The position numbers and the translations under genes were made by a program. Below the pieces are notes generated by a model. The model was not told the origin of the DNA and searched no databases. It worked only from the letters and a program-made list of their open reading frames with translations. Positions 9,443-19,071 of a stretch of DNA of 64,000 nt are shown piece after piece; the stretch's first letter is position 1, and every line of letters starts with the position of its first letter. Origin of the DNA: Flavipsychrobacter sp. (lineage in GTDB: Bacteria; Bacteroidota; Bacteroidia; Chitinophagales; Chitinophagaceae); the NCBI GenBank assembly GCA_017849575.1, contig JAFIGV010000019.1:372001-436000 (forward strand), given 5' to 3'.

Positions 9443-10147
9443 TTAGGAGGTTGGAAGATTGTTTGCATTAAGTGAAGACTTGAGATAGGCACCCGCTATG
9501 GAAAGTACCTCCTGCGGTGAGCGACTTTTGTCGAGTCCGTTGTTGTCCACCACATCGCTGCCGGCAAAGCTGCCATTAGCGATCAGGTCGCGTATGTAGG
9601 CCGCATGTCTTGCTTCTACGGATACGATCTTGCCTGCAAGTACCAGATAGTCCGGCGAGGTGATCAATTGACCGGCGCCATTGTACGCAGATACTCCGAG
9701 GTCCTCGAAAGACCGTGCAGTGGTAAGCACACTGTCGCGGCTGCTAAAGTCAATGCTGCTGAAGTTTACCTCCAATGCAGGAATGGCAGCGCTGCCCAAT
9801 GCTTTTTTGAAAAATTCCCTGTGTGCCACTTCGTGGTCGCGGATGTCCGTAAGCAAACTCATTTCACCAGAACTAATGCCACTATACGGTGTCATGGCTA
9901 CCTGCATATAAAATGCAGCTTCAAGCTGTTCGAGGGCATAGGCATAGTTTAAAATGCCGGTGTCGCCACTGCCCAGGTTAATTGTGTTGCCCGTATTGTT
10001 CGACGGATTGTCATCATCTTTGTTGCAGGCATCCAGCAACATACCAGCGGCAACAAGCCCACCGGTGATGCCAAAGAATTTGCGGCGGGATAAACCACTT
10101 TGCCGCAGGTTGGGCACGGCGGGTTCTGAGAGCATTTCTTTCTTCAT
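9443..10147 (-). CDS. Tat-exported ferritin-like lipoprotein
   Basis: 234 residues. The N-terminus has SRRKFFGITGG, a textbook twin-arginine motif, followed by a hydrophobic segment and the lipobox MLLDAC. It is therefore predicted to be exported folded and anchored as a lipoprotein. After an Asp/Asn-rich linker (NKDDDNPSNN) comes a Ferritin_2-like four-helix domain: YALEQLEAAFYMQVA, TDIRDHEVAHREFF, ARSFEDLGVSAYNG and IVSVEARHAAYIRDL. It is the first gene of the operon with a second ferritin-like gene and tatA. A folded metalloprotein is the kind of cargo Tat is used for. Metal identity and activity cannot be read from the sequence. Confidence 0.88.
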   Translation of the reverse strand: MKKEMLSEPAVPNLRQSGLSRRKFFGITGGLVAAGMLLDACNKDDDNPSNNTGNTINLGSGDTGILNYAYALEQLEAAFYMQVAMTPYSGISSGEMSLLTDIRDHEVAHREFFKKALGSAAIPALEVNFSSIDFSSRDSVLTTARSFEDLGVSAYNGAGQLITSPDYLVLAGKIVSVEARHAAYIRDLIANGSFAGSDVVDNNGLDKSRSPQEVLSIAGAYLKSSLNANNLPTS

Positions 10148-10406
10148 GTGATCTTTTTGTTTAAGTGAACAATATTTTCCTTCTCGTACTTACGGGAACA
10201 GTTTGGAGTTGGTTTTCTCAATACGATCATACCCACAGCAGAACATGGAGAATCTTGTTTACTTATTGACTCGTTTTGTGCTCTTATGCTAAACAAAGGT
10301 TGATGTAACTGGCATGGGTACAGTGTCTTGACTTTTTTCCCCGCTTCTTGTCGCTGCCCGGCAAAAAAAATTGTGGTGGTAGAAAAATTTACTCAAATCT
10401 GTGCGC

Positions 10407-13400
10407 TTATCTGTCGTATAACTTTACCCATTCGCGGAGGCGCGAGGCAAGTTTGTGGGTCAGCACATTCTCAGGCATGCGCCAAAGCCAGTTCCCCTTA
10501 CTTTGTCCCGGCGTGTTCATACGTGTTTCTGCATCGGTGCCCAACACATCCTGCATAGGTAGTATAGCGAGCCGGGCTACAGACGAGTAGGCCAAGCGCG
10601 AAAAGATTTCGTGGATGTTCTTTTGTTTCGGCTTTAGTCCCAAATAATGATGCATGCGCTTGTGGCTGGCCTTGTTTGTTTCTTCTTTATACCATCCCAT
10701 AGTCGTGTTGTTGTCGTGTGTGCCGGTATAGACAATGCTGTTTTCTTCATGATGATGTGGCACATCTACCGACACGGGCATGTTTTCGCCCCATGCAAAC
10801 TGGAGCACCTTCATGCCGGGCAAACCCGTTTTTCGACGCAGTTCATATACAGCGTCCATTTCTTCACCGAGGTCTTCCGCTACAAAGGGAAGTGAGCCCA
10901 ACTGCAAGGTCACCGCATCGAAGAATTCTTTTCCCGGGCCTGGCAGCCATCGCCCGTTCATCGCGGTTTTTTCACCGGCTGGCACTTGCCAATAGTCCTG
11001 AAATGCCCTAAAATGATCAATCCTGAGCAGATCAAAGAACTCCAGATTCCTTTTCAATCTTCGTATCCACCACTCATAGTTTTGGCGCCGCATGGCATTC
11101 CAGTTGTACGTCGGCATGCCCCAAAGCTGACCCGTCTCACAGAAATAATCGGGAGGTACTCCGGCCACTCCGGTCATCTGACCGTCCTGATCCAGACAGA
11201 AGAGTTGGGGGTTTGCCCATACATCCACTGAGTCGTAACTCACATAGAAAGGCATGTCGCCAAAGAGCTGTACACCTGCCGCAGTGGCATGCTTTCGCAA
11301 ACTGTACCATTGACGATGGAACAGGAACTGCAGGAATTTTATTTTAATCAGAGCCTCACTATGCTGTTGTGCGAACGTCTTTAAAGCTGCGGCTTCTCTG
11401 AATTTAAACTCCGATTCCCAGGCATACCACGGACTGCCGCCATGCGTGTCCTTCAATGCTTTAAATAAGGCCATATCATCGAGCCAGTAGGACTCTTGTT
11501 CGCAAAACGCTGCAAAGGCCGGCTGAAGTTTGGTATCGGACTGTGCTGTAAAGTTGCTATAGGCGATCTCAAACAATAGGTTGCGAATTTCAGTCGCCGC
11601 CGAGTAGTCAGCGGTCTCGCCGGCTGGCACCCTCATCTGTTTCAGGTCTTTATCGGTCAACAGTTGTTCCGTCATCAGCATATCCGGACTAATCAGCAGA
11701 GGGTTGGCCGCCATTGCCGAGTAGGAGCTGTAGGGAGCATGTCCGGCCATAGCTTCGGTGGGGTTGAGCGGCAGCAACTGCCAATACTTTTGCCCGGCCT
11801 CTGCAAGCCAGTCAACAAAGCGATGAGCATCTTTTCCCAGATCACCCACGCCATAAGCACCCGGCAATGAAGTGATGGAAAGCAATATGCCGGCACCCCG
11901 TTTTTTTTCCGGGGCCGTGGATAGTAAACAGGCATAAGGATGTTCTTCAAAAAGGTCTCCGGCCCATATGCTGCCTTCGTGGGCCAGCCTTCGGTCTGTT
12001 CCTGCAAAATGGAATTCTGCGGGCAGGTGAGGGGGGATTACGATATGGGTGTGATGCCAGTTTATTTCGTCCACTTCTTTTTGCTGCTCCTGCATTATGG
12101 TGAGTACATGAAGAGGCACGACTACGATCAGACAACGATGGGAATACCGCCGGGCAAAGGCGAGTATGTGCTTGGCGTATCTCCCCTTTACCTCCAGCGG
12201 CATATAGTCGCCCTGCTCAAAAAGCGCAGCCTCGTTTTTTCTTAAATGTGCCAGCTCTTTCGTGAGGGATAGTTTTATTCTTCCATCATTCCGGCTATGC
12301 CACAGCGTTCGGATATTGGCTTTCCCTTCTGCGATCTCCGACAGTGTCTTGTGGCGAGCGGAATAGTCGACCGGTCGGCGGTTGTCCGGATCTACAAGGC
12401 TATAATCCCATAGTTCTGTGCCCTGGTATAAGTCGGGCACTCCCGGGCAGGAGTATTTCAAAACCGTTTGCGATAATGAGTTGACTATGGCCGCATCGCT
12501 GATCGTTTTTACAAAGTCCGTGAGCGATGATAAAAAGGGCTGGCCCGCGGAAAGGAGCTTTAGAACAAAATCAATTGCTGCCTGTTCATAGTCTTTATTG
12601 GGTTTTTCCCAGTGCGTATGCCTTTTGCCTTCACGAAGCGCTTTTGGGATATAGGCTGCCACCCGATCCTTGTAGTGGTCATCAGGCCCCCCGTCTAAAG
12701 GAAGTGTGCCCACGAGTGTCTGGTAGAGGAAATATTCGTCGGCAGCATCCGGCATGCCTTTGGTTTTCCACGGCCTATTCAGTTTACGCCAGTGCAAAAA
12801 CTTTTCTTGCCAGAGTTCCGGCACTTCAGACAATGTGTTCAGGCGTGCCCGTATGTCCTCTCCTCGTTTGGTATCGTGAGTGGCGGTGCAGTTCAGGGTG
12901 TGGGGCCATAGCTGTTGACGCCGTACCATCTGCTCATGAAAAGCCTCTATACTGATGCCAAAAGCATCCGGGTGATCGCCCACTTCATTATGCGCCACGA
13001 AGCGATAATATCGATACATGACTGTGTCCTCCACTCCTTTCGCCATCAAAGGACCAGTGAACTGCATCAGGCGTTTGTAGGCACGCTGTAATTCGCTATT
13101 GAAGGGTTTGTCGGCCCATGAAGGTTTTTCAAACAGGGCGTGGGTTAGCAGCCGCACAGTGGGTTCCAGCGTCGGTTGCTCTGTTGCAATTTGCTGAAGA
13201 AGGTCTCGCAGCACATTTGCTTCCGGATCAGGCAGCGGAAACGTACTTCCATAAAATCGGTACACCGAAAGTTTGACCATGAGTTCGGCCAGAATCGTCT
13301 GCAATGGTATGCGTGCTTTATGTTCTTCGGGAGGCAACAAGGTGAGAAAAAGATCGGTAAGATATTCCAGCTCACCTGCCATATAATTCTTCAGGATCAG

Positions 13401-14468
13401 TTGCTTGCTTTCCCTGGATAGCTGCTTGTAATCGTCATGACCATCCGTGAGGCGGGTAAGAAATTTGCTGAATTTCTTTTGGGCGCCCGATCGGGTAAAC
13501 AGGTTGTTGACTAAGGCAAGAAAGTCGTAGCCGGTGGTCCCTTCGCAGTTCCAGAGCGGGGGAAGGTCTTCGTCATGCTGCAGTATTTTTTCAACAATTA
13601 CATAAGTGTCTTCACCCACGAGATTTTTCAATTGATTGAGGTAGGCCGAAGGGTCATTGAGTCCGTCAATATGGTCTATGCGCAGTCCATCGAATATTCC
13701 TTCGCGTACGAGCTGAGCCAGGTATTGGTGGTAGTGTGCAAAAACCCGTGCATCCTGCATGTTCATGCCGATGAGGCCGTTGATCGTAAAAAATCTGCGG
13801 TAATTGATTTTTCTACTGGTTTCCTGCCAGTGACAAAGACGATAGAACTGCTTATCGCAGAGTTGCCGTATCAGGTTTTTCGTAGCCGGCGTGTGTGTTG
13901 CAGGTCCTTCCGGGTTACCGTCCATTTGTTGCCACAACTGTTGTGCTTGTTCGTTGAGCGGAAAAGTGGCCTCATAATAGCGAAGTGCGGCTGTACCGTT
14001 TTCTGTAATGAGCGTCAGCGCTCCGTTTTCAATCGCTTCTTCAAGCGTTTCTCCCAGAAAGGGAACCATCAGTTTCGAACCCTCATGAAATAAATCGAAA
14101 TAGGGATAGAATGAAGAGGATGAGCCTTTCTGCAGCAGGTCATACACCCAAGGATTGCGGCTATCGAACGCCATGTGGTTGGGTACAATATCCTGCACCC
14201 AGGTCATACCGTATTCTGCCATTTTTCTTCGTATCTGCCTGAGCTGTGCTTCTGTTCCCAGCTCAGGATTGATCCGGTGAGGATTGATCACATCATAGCC
14301 ATGAGTGCTTCCCGGCATTGCCTCAAAGATGGGAGAAGCATAGATTGTGGAAACGCCAAGCTGATACAGATAAGGAAGCACTTCTTCCAGATGAGAGAAA
14401 GTGAAGGACTTGTTGAATTGTATCCGATATGTGGAGCAGGGAATTCGCATAGACTCAAAAGTTTTCAT
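10407..14468 (-). CDS. treY: maltooligosyl trehalose synthase / 4-alpha-glucanotransferase fusion (TreY-MalQ)
   Basis: A 1353-residue fusion. Residues 1-840 are TreY (GH13_26), which turns the reducing end of a malto-oligosaccharide into a trehalosyl unit. It opens with IPCSTYRIQFNKSFTF and has nucleophile Asp265 in GLRIDHIDGLNDP, then YVIVEKIL for the acid. From about residue 856 (RGAGILLSITSLPG) to the end is a complete GH77 amylomaltase (MalQ) with nucleophile Asp1151 in DLLRIDHFRAF, FVAEDLGEE and THDNNT. MalQ would re-lengthen the short glucans left by TreZ and GlgX. The ATG at 14468 overlaps the treZ stop by 14 bases; Met7 (14450) is an alternative start that matches usual TreY N-termini. 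Confidence 0.94.
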   Translation of the reverse strand: MKTFESMRIPCSTYRIQFNKSFTFSHLEEVLPYLYQLGVSTIYASPIFEAMPGSTHGYDVINPHRINPELGTEAQLRQIRRKMAEYGMTWVQDIVPNHMAFDSRNPWVYDLLQKGSSSSFYPYFDLFHEGSKLMVPFLGETLEEAIENGALTLITENGTAALRYYEATFPLNEQAQQLWQQMDGNPEGPATHTPATKNLIRQLCDKQFYRLCHWQETSRKINYRRFFTINGLIGMNMQDARVFAHYHQYLAQLVREGIFDGLRIDHIDGLNDPSAYLNQLKNLVGEDTYVIVEKILQHDEDLPPLWNCEGTTGYDFLALVNNLFTRSGAQKKFSKFLTRLTDGHDDYKQLSRESKQLILKNYMAGELEYLTDLFLTLLPPEEHKARIPLQTILAELMVKLSVYRFYGSTFPLPDPEANVLRDLLQQIATEQPTLEPTVRLLTHALFEKPSWADKPFNSELQRAYKRLMQFTGPLMAKGVEDTVMYRYYRFVAHNEVGDHPDAFGISIEAFHEQMVRRQQLWPHTLNCTATHDTKRGEDIRARLNTLSEVPELWQEKFLHWRKLNRPWKTKGMPDAADEYFLYQTLVGTLPLDGGPDDHYKDRVAAYIPKALREGKRHTHWEKPNKDYEQAAIDFVLKLLSAGQPFLSSLTDFVKTISDAAIVNSLSQTVLKYSCPGVPDLYQGTELWDYSLVDPDNRRPVDYSARHKTLSEIAEGKANIRTLWHSRNDGRIKLSLTKELAHLRKNEAALFEQGDYMPLEVKGRYAKHILAFARRYSHRCLIVVVPLHVLTIMQEQQKEVDEINWHHTHIVIPPHLPAEFHFAGTDRRLAHEGSIWAGDLFEEHPYACLLSTAPEKKRGAGILLSITSLPGAYGVGDLGKDAHRFVDWLAEAGQKYWQLLPLNPTEAMAGHAPYSSYSAMAANPLLISPDMLMTEQLLTDKDLKQMRVPAGETADYSAATEIRNLLFEIAYSNFTAQSDTKLQPAFAAFCEQESYWLDDMALFKALKDTHGGSPWYAWESEFKFREAAALKTFAQQHSEALIKIKFLQFLFHRQWYSLRKHATAAGVQLFGDMPFYVSYDSVDVWANPQLFCLDQDGQMTGVAGVPPDYFCETGQLWGMPTYNWNAMRRQNYEWWIRRLKRNLEFFDLLRIDHFRAFQDYWQVPAGEKTAMNGRWLPGPGKEFFDAVTLQLGSLPFVAEDLGEEMDAVYELRRKTGLPGMKVLQFAWGENMPVSVDVPHHHEENSIVYTGTHDNNTTMGWYKEETNKASHKRMHHYLGLKPKQKNIHEIFSRLAYSSVARLAILPMQDVLGTDAETRMNTPGQSKGNWLWRMPENVLTHKLASRLREWVKLYDR

Positions 14469-16290
14469 AGATCAAAATGGACTCAGGCTGCAGACTGATT
14501 TCTTCATTGTCTGAAACCTGGGCTTTAGCTGCCCCGGCGCCGCCCCATCGCCGGGATGCGCTGTCTACAGCCAGCCTCCAGCCTTGCTCATAAGGGGGGA
14601 TCAGTATCTTTTGTGGCTGGTCTGAAAAGTTCAGCAGAGAAAGCAAGCGATCGCCGTTTTGCCAGCGATACAGGAGCAACAATTTGTTTTGCGTGTCGAT
14701 CCGTACATCCAGGTTTTTTCGGTTGAGTATCCGCAACACGGGGTTGTTCTTGCGAAACGAAATCAGATTTTGGTAGTATAAAAATAGCGTCTGATGGGCA
14801 CCGGACTTATGTAGTTCCCATTGCAGTTTTGAGTTTTCAAAGGTGCCCCCTGCCTGTGGGTCGGGTGTTTCACCGGCATGGTGAAAGGCGGCAAATTCCT
14901 GCTTCCTTCCGTTCCTAACCGCTTCTATAAGTTCCGGATCGCTGTGGCTGACAAAGTATAGAAAGGGATGGGTTTCGCCATACTCTTCTCCCATAAACAG
15001 CAGCGGTATGTAGGGCGCTATCAACACCGCACCGGCTAATAATTTCAGCATGTCAAAACTCAGCAATCCGCTGGTGCGTTCGCCAAGCATCCGGTTGCCG
15101 GTCTGGTCGTGGTTTTGGGAGAAAATAACGAACTGGTGGCCTTCGTTGTCTGTGCGCACGCCAAAGTGTTTTCTTCTGTGCGGAGAATATTGCCCGTCAT
15201 AAACATAGGCGTCCCGGTATGCCTTGGCTAAATGCTCTACAGGCTCAAAGTCGGCATAGTAGCCGGTTTTCGGCTGGCCGGCGGTCACACGGAGGGCATG
15301 ATGGAATTCATCAATCCATTGGGCATCCATGCCAAAGCCTTGTTCCGCTACAGGGTTGATAAAGCGGGAGTCGTTGAGGTCGCACTCGGCAATAAGGTAG
15401 TAGGTGCGCCCTGTACGTTTGCTGAGGGCATCCACATGTTCCCTTAGTTCGCGGAGTATGTGTTTGGGGCTGAAGTCTTTGATGGCATGTACGGCATCGA
15501 GACGAAGAGCATCCACATGGAAATCGCGAAACCACATGAGTGCATTCTCCAGAAAAAATGCTCTTACGCCATCGCAGCAGGCATCATCGAAGTTGATAGC
15601 CTCGCCCCAGGGCGTGCCATAGCGCGAGGTGAAGTATGGCCCGAAATGTCTCAGGTAGTTGCCCTCAGGTCCCACATGGTTATACACGACGTCCAGCACT
15701 ACTGCAAGCCCTTGTTGATGGCATGCATTAATAAGTTGCTGCAGCCGATGCGCACCGCCATAGCTGTTTTGTACGGCAAAAGGAAACACGCCATCGTAAC
15801 CCCAGTTGCGGCTGCCGGGAAACTGCGCCACCGGCATCAGCTCTACAGCAGTGATCCCTAATGATTTCAGGTAGCTGAGTTTTTGTTGCAGTGCATCGAA
15901 GGTTCCTTCTTCGGTGAAACAGCCTGTATGCAGTTCGTAGATGATATAGTCTGTTAGCGAGGGGTTGGTCCATGACTCGTCGTTCCAGTGCATACGGTGC
16001 AGCGACAGGGCTTCAGAGCACTTATGTACACCATCCGGCTGGGAGACTGAAGCAGGGTCGGGTAGTGATGTTTCATGATCCAGAACAAAACAATAACGAT
16101 CTCCTTCCCGCAGAAGGTCGGTGTTGAGCGTCCAGTAATCATATTCCCCGCGCTCCATGGGAAGTTCTTTGTCGTTGTTAATCCTGAGCGCCACGCTTTT
16201 CTTGTCTGGTGCCCACACGCATACGCTTGCGGTACCATCCTGATTAATATGAACGCCGAGCGTTTTTCTTGAAAGGTCGGGTAACTGCAT
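14455..16290 (-). CDS. treZ: malto-oligosyltrehalose trehalohydrolase
   Basis: TreZ, 611 residues, GH13_10. It hydrolyses the alpha-1,4 bond next to the trehalosyl end made by TreY and so releases free trehalose. Residues about 1-90 are the N-terminal beta domain (GVHINQDGTASVCVWAPDKK), then the barrel. It begins with the typical YELHTGCFTEEGTF and carries nucleophile Asp265 (DALRLDAVHAI), acid/base Glu302 (YLIAECDLND) and SQNHDQTGNR. It lies 6 bases after glgX and overlaps treY-malQ, so the three form one minus-strand operon. No defects seen. Confidence 0.95.
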   Translation of the reverse strand: MQLPDLSRKTLGVHINQDGTASVCVWAPDKKSVALRINNDKELPMERGEYDYWTLNTDLLREGDRYCFVLDHETSLPDPASVSQPDGVHKCSEALSLHRMHWNDESWTNPSLTDYIIYELHTGCFTEEGTFDALQQKLSYLKSLGITAVELMPVAQFPGSRNWGYDGVFPFAVQNSYGGAHRLQQLINACHQQGLAVVLDVVYNHVGPEGNYLRHFGPYFTSRYGTPWGEAINFDDACCDGVRAFFLENALMWFRDFHVDALRLDAVHAIKDFSPKHILRELREHVDALSKRTGRTYYLIAECDLNDSRFINPVAEQGFGMDAQWIDEFHHALRVTAGQPKTGYYADFEPVEHLAKAYRDAYVYDGQYSPHRRKHFGVRTDNEGHQFVIFSQNHDQTGNRMLGERTSGLLSFDMLKLLAGAVLIAPYIPLLFMGEEYGETHPFLYFVSHSDPELIEAVRNGRKQEFAAFHHAGETPDPQAGGTFENSKLQWELHKSGAHQTLFLYYQNLISFRKNNPVLRILNRKNLDVRIDTQNKLLLLYRWQNGDRLLSLLNFSDQPQKILIPPYEQGWRLAVDSASRRWGGAGAAKAQVSDNEEISLQPESILIYENF

Positions 16291-16296
16291 GGCTTT

Positions 16297-18426
16297 TTAT
16301 TTCAACGGATGTTTTAGTACAATCACCGAGCGGCTTTTTACGGCAATCCTTTCGTGATGCCCATAGCTTTCACGGTTGTCTTCATCGATCATATCCGACG
16401 CGGTGTCGAGAATTTTAAACCATTTTGTTCCATATTTTTCAGCGGGCAGTATGAAGTCTATAGAACCGTAGTGCGCGTTGAAGATCACGTAGAACGTTTC
16501 ATCCACTATGCGGTTCCCGTTGTCATCAATGGCATGGATGCCGCTTCCATTCAGGTAAACCGCCAGCGACTTTGCAAATCCGTTCGTCCAGCTTTCATCA
16601 CTCATTTCGCTGCCGTCGGGTTGAAACCAGGCAATATCTTCAACGCCGGAGCCATGAATGCGCTGCCCCTGAAACCATCGACGTCTGCAGAATACCGGAT
16701 GGTTTTTGCGCAGGCGAATTAGTTTTCTCGTAAACTCCAGCAGGTCTTTGTCTGCCGCTGCCCAGTCTATCCACGAGATTTCGTTGTCCTGGCAATAGGC
16801 ATTGTTATTTCCTTGCTGCGTTCTTCCCAGTTCATCGCCCGCCAGCAACATCGGTACGCCCTGCGAGAGAAAAAGAGTGGTAAGAAAATTTCGCCTTTGT
16901 TTTTCTCTTAGTTTCTTGACGAGGTGGTTGTCCGTTTCGCCTTCTTCACTGCAGTTCCATGATCGGTTGTAGCTTTCTCCGTCATTGTTGTCTTCTCCAT
17001 TGCCCTGGTTGTGTTTTTCGTTGTAGCTTACCAGGTCGCGCAGGGTGAAACCATCGTGTGCGGTAATGAAATTGATGCTTGCTGTGGGTGTCCTGTAATC
17101 GCCTTTGTAGAGGTCGGAGCTGCCGGTGAAGCGTTCTGCAAATTCGCCGATAACACTTTCTGCACCGCGCCAGTAGTCTCTGATTGTGTCCCTGTATTTG
17201 CCGTTCCACTCACTCCATCCCTGAGGGAAGTTGCCCACCTGATATCCACCCTCTCCGATATCCCATGGCTCGGCAATCAGCTTCACCTGCGAAATCACAG
17301 GGTCCTGATAGATGATGTCGAAAAAGGAACCCAGTCGATCCACCTCATGAAGCTCCCTTGCGAGCGCAGAAGCGAGGTCAAAGCGAAAGCCGTCCACATG
17401 CATTTCGAGAATCCAATACCGAAGGCTGTCCATGATAAGGCGCAGCACATTAGGAAGCATTGCGTTGAGGGTATTGCCCGTGCCGGTATAGTCCATGTAA
17501 TATCGGCGGTCGTCGGTCAGGCGATAATACGCTGCATTATCGATACCCCGAAAGCACAGAGTTGGTCCCAGGTGGCTGCCCTCGGCAGTATGGTTATACA
17601 CCACATCCAGAATCACTTCTATGCCTGCGCGATGCAGGGCTTTCACCATTTCTTTGAATTCACTGACCTGCCCAGATTTGCCGTCGGCGCTGCTGTAGCG
17701 CACGTCGGGCGCAAAAAAGCCAATCGTATTGTAGCCCCAGTAGTTGTTGAGTCCTTTTTCGCGCAGGTAGCGATCGCTTACAAAGTGATGTACGGGCATC
17801 AGCTCGATGGCGGTAATACCAAGATCTTTCAGGTAGGCAATAGTGACCGGATGCGCCAGTGCAGCGTAGGTGCCTCGTATAGCATCGGGGATATCCGGAT
17901 GAAGTTGTGTCAGGCCTTTTACATGGGCCTCGTAGATGATGGTCTTATGAAAGGGAATATTCGGTGGCTTATCTCCCTCCCAGTCGAAATGCGGATCGAC
18001 GACAACGCACTTGGGAATAAAAGCTGCGCTATTCGTTTCGCTGAAGCTCAGGTCTTCCTGTTCGTGCCCGATCTCATAGCCAAACAGCGCATCATGCCAC
18101 TCTATTGTTCCGGCAATTGCTTTGGTGTTTGGATCGATAAGGAGTTTGTTTGGGTTAAACCTGTGCCCATTTTGGGGATCGTAATCACCGTGTACGCGAA
18201 AGCCATAGAGCTGTCCGGGTTGTGCACCCTTCACATAGATATGCCATACGTGACCCGTGCGTTCGGGCATTTTTACCCTTAAACTTTCCTCGCCGGGATT
18301 TTTTTCATTAAAAAGACAAAGCTCCACAGCCGAAGCAGACTCAGAATAGACCGAGAAATTGACCCCGGTGCCATCCCATGTGGCGCCCAGTGGAAAAGGA
18401 TTTCCGGGGTAGAGGATATGCTCCAT
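16297..18426 (-). CDS. glgX: glycogen debranching enzyme GlgX (isoamylase family)
   Basis: 709 residues, GH13_11 with an N-terminal CBM48 (GATWDGTGVNFSVYSESA). It removes alpha-1,6 branches from glycogen-type glucans. The catalytic barrel carries nucleophile Asp350 in DGFRFDLASALAREL, acid/base Glu386 in KLIAEPWDIGEGG, and TAHDGFTLRDLVSYN for the third acid. The segments YNHTAEG and GDELGRTQQGNNNAYCQDNE are strongly typical of GlgX/TreX. It is the first gene of the glgX-treZ-treY/malQ operon, a known arrangement in which debranching feeds linear chains to trehalose formation. Preceded by 183 bases of noncoding DNA with no recognised promoter box. Confidence 0.95.
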   Translation of the reverse strand: MEHILYPGNPFPLGATWDGTGVNFSVYSESASAVELCLFNEKNPGEESLRVKMPERTGHVWHIYVKGAQPGQLYGFRVHGDYDPQNGHRFNPNKLLIDPNTKAIAGTIEWHDALFGYEIGHEQEDLSFSETNSAAFIPKCVVVDPHFDWEGDKPPNIPFHKTIIYEAHVKGLTQLHPDIPDAIRGTYAALAHPVTIAYLKDLGITAIELMPVHHFVSDRYLREKGLNNYWGYNTIGFFAPDVRYSSADGKSGQVSEFKEMVKALHRAGIEVILDVVYNHTAEGSHLGPTLCFRGIDNAAYYRLTDDRRYYMDYTGTGNTLNAMLPNVLRLIMDSLRYWILEMHVDGFRFDLASALARELHEVDRLGSFFDIIYQDPVISQVKLIAEPWDIGEGGYQVGNFPQGWSEWNGKYRDTIRDYWRGAESVIGEFAERFTGSSDLYKGDYRTPTASINFITAHDGFTLRDLVSYNEKHNQGNGEDNNDGESYNRSWNCSEEGETDNHLVKKLREKQRRNFLTTLFLSQGVPMLLAGDELGRTQQGNNNAYCQDNEISWIDWAAADKDLLEFTRKLIRLRKNHPVFCRRRWFQGQRIHGSGVEDIAWFQPDGSEMSDESWTNGFAKSLAVYLNGSGIHAIDDNGNRIVDETFYVIFNAHYGSIDFILPAEKYGTKWFKILDTASDMIDEDNRESYGHHERIAVKSRSVIVLKHPLK

Positions 18427-18609
18427 AGAAAGTTGTAGCCTGGTGATTAACTTTTAAAAAAACTTATAGCTTCCGGATGTCTGAATGGCCCGGTAGGTTT
18501 TTCAGAAAATTTTTATGCCAGCCTAAGCGGGGTCGGCGACAGCAAGAGGCTCTGGTAAGGCGTTTTGCTGGTACGAAATTTATTGATCTAGAGCATCAAT
18601 CTCCTCGCC

Positions 18610-18975
18610 ATGAACAAGCCTATGACACGCAAGCAAGCCAGCCATATCTGTGACCATTACCAGTTTATTGCCGGAATGGCCTTTGATCCCGCCGTTCCGG
18701 GCACGTCTCCTGTGCTTGGGGTAATGGTGGCTCCGTTTTCCGAAGAGGCGCAAAGAGAGTTTATCGACGATATGGACCTCCTCGGATATACAGATCTCAA
18801 TGCTTTTGATGTTGATGGAGGCTACGATGTTATCGTCCTCTCGCGTTATCTGCAGGATGAAGAAATATGCGTATGGATGGACTTGAGAAGTTTTGTAAAG
18901 CAGAATATGGCCCGTGTGGTGCAGCAAAGAAAGAAATGCATGCCGGCGGCAACAGGCGATAAGGTTGTTGTCTGA
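18610..18975 (+). CDS. hypothetical protein
   Basis: 121 residues that I do not recognise. It is soluble, with no signal peptide or membrane segment. The middle is acidic with alternating hydrophobics (FIDDMDLLGYTDLNAFDVDGG), followed by a basic helix-like stretch (SFVKQNMARVVQQRKK) and a short C-terminus. The start ATG is preceded by no ribosome-binding sequence, as is usual here. It stands between the divergent glgX operon and the HPt gene at 19072, transcribed toward the latter. The codon usage looks ordinary for the window, so it is probably a real gene, but no function can be assigned. Confidence 0.6.
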   Translation: MNKPMTRKQASHICDHYQFIAGMAFDPAVPGTSPVLGVMVAPFSEEAQREFIDDMDLLGYTDLNAFDVDGGYDVIVLSRYLQDEEICVWMDLRSFVKQNMARVVQQRKKCMPAATGDKVVV

Positions 18976-19071
18976 CCAAGTGATGTCTATAGACTGCAGG
19001 CGTTTTACCCAATGGTAAAGCGCTTTTTTATTGTATTTTCAGGGCCACTTATCGAAGCAAGTATTGTAGGT

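Noticed and set aside
10148-10406. Promoter for the ferritin-tatA operon
   Set aside because: No TAnnTTTG box with a -33 TTTG at proper spacing was found on the minus strand; CAAAGG at about 10294 is not convincing.
17011-18282. 423-residue open frame on the plus strand opposite glgX
   Set aside because: Lies antisense to the well-supported glgX gene and shows no domain or plausible start; a shadow frame.
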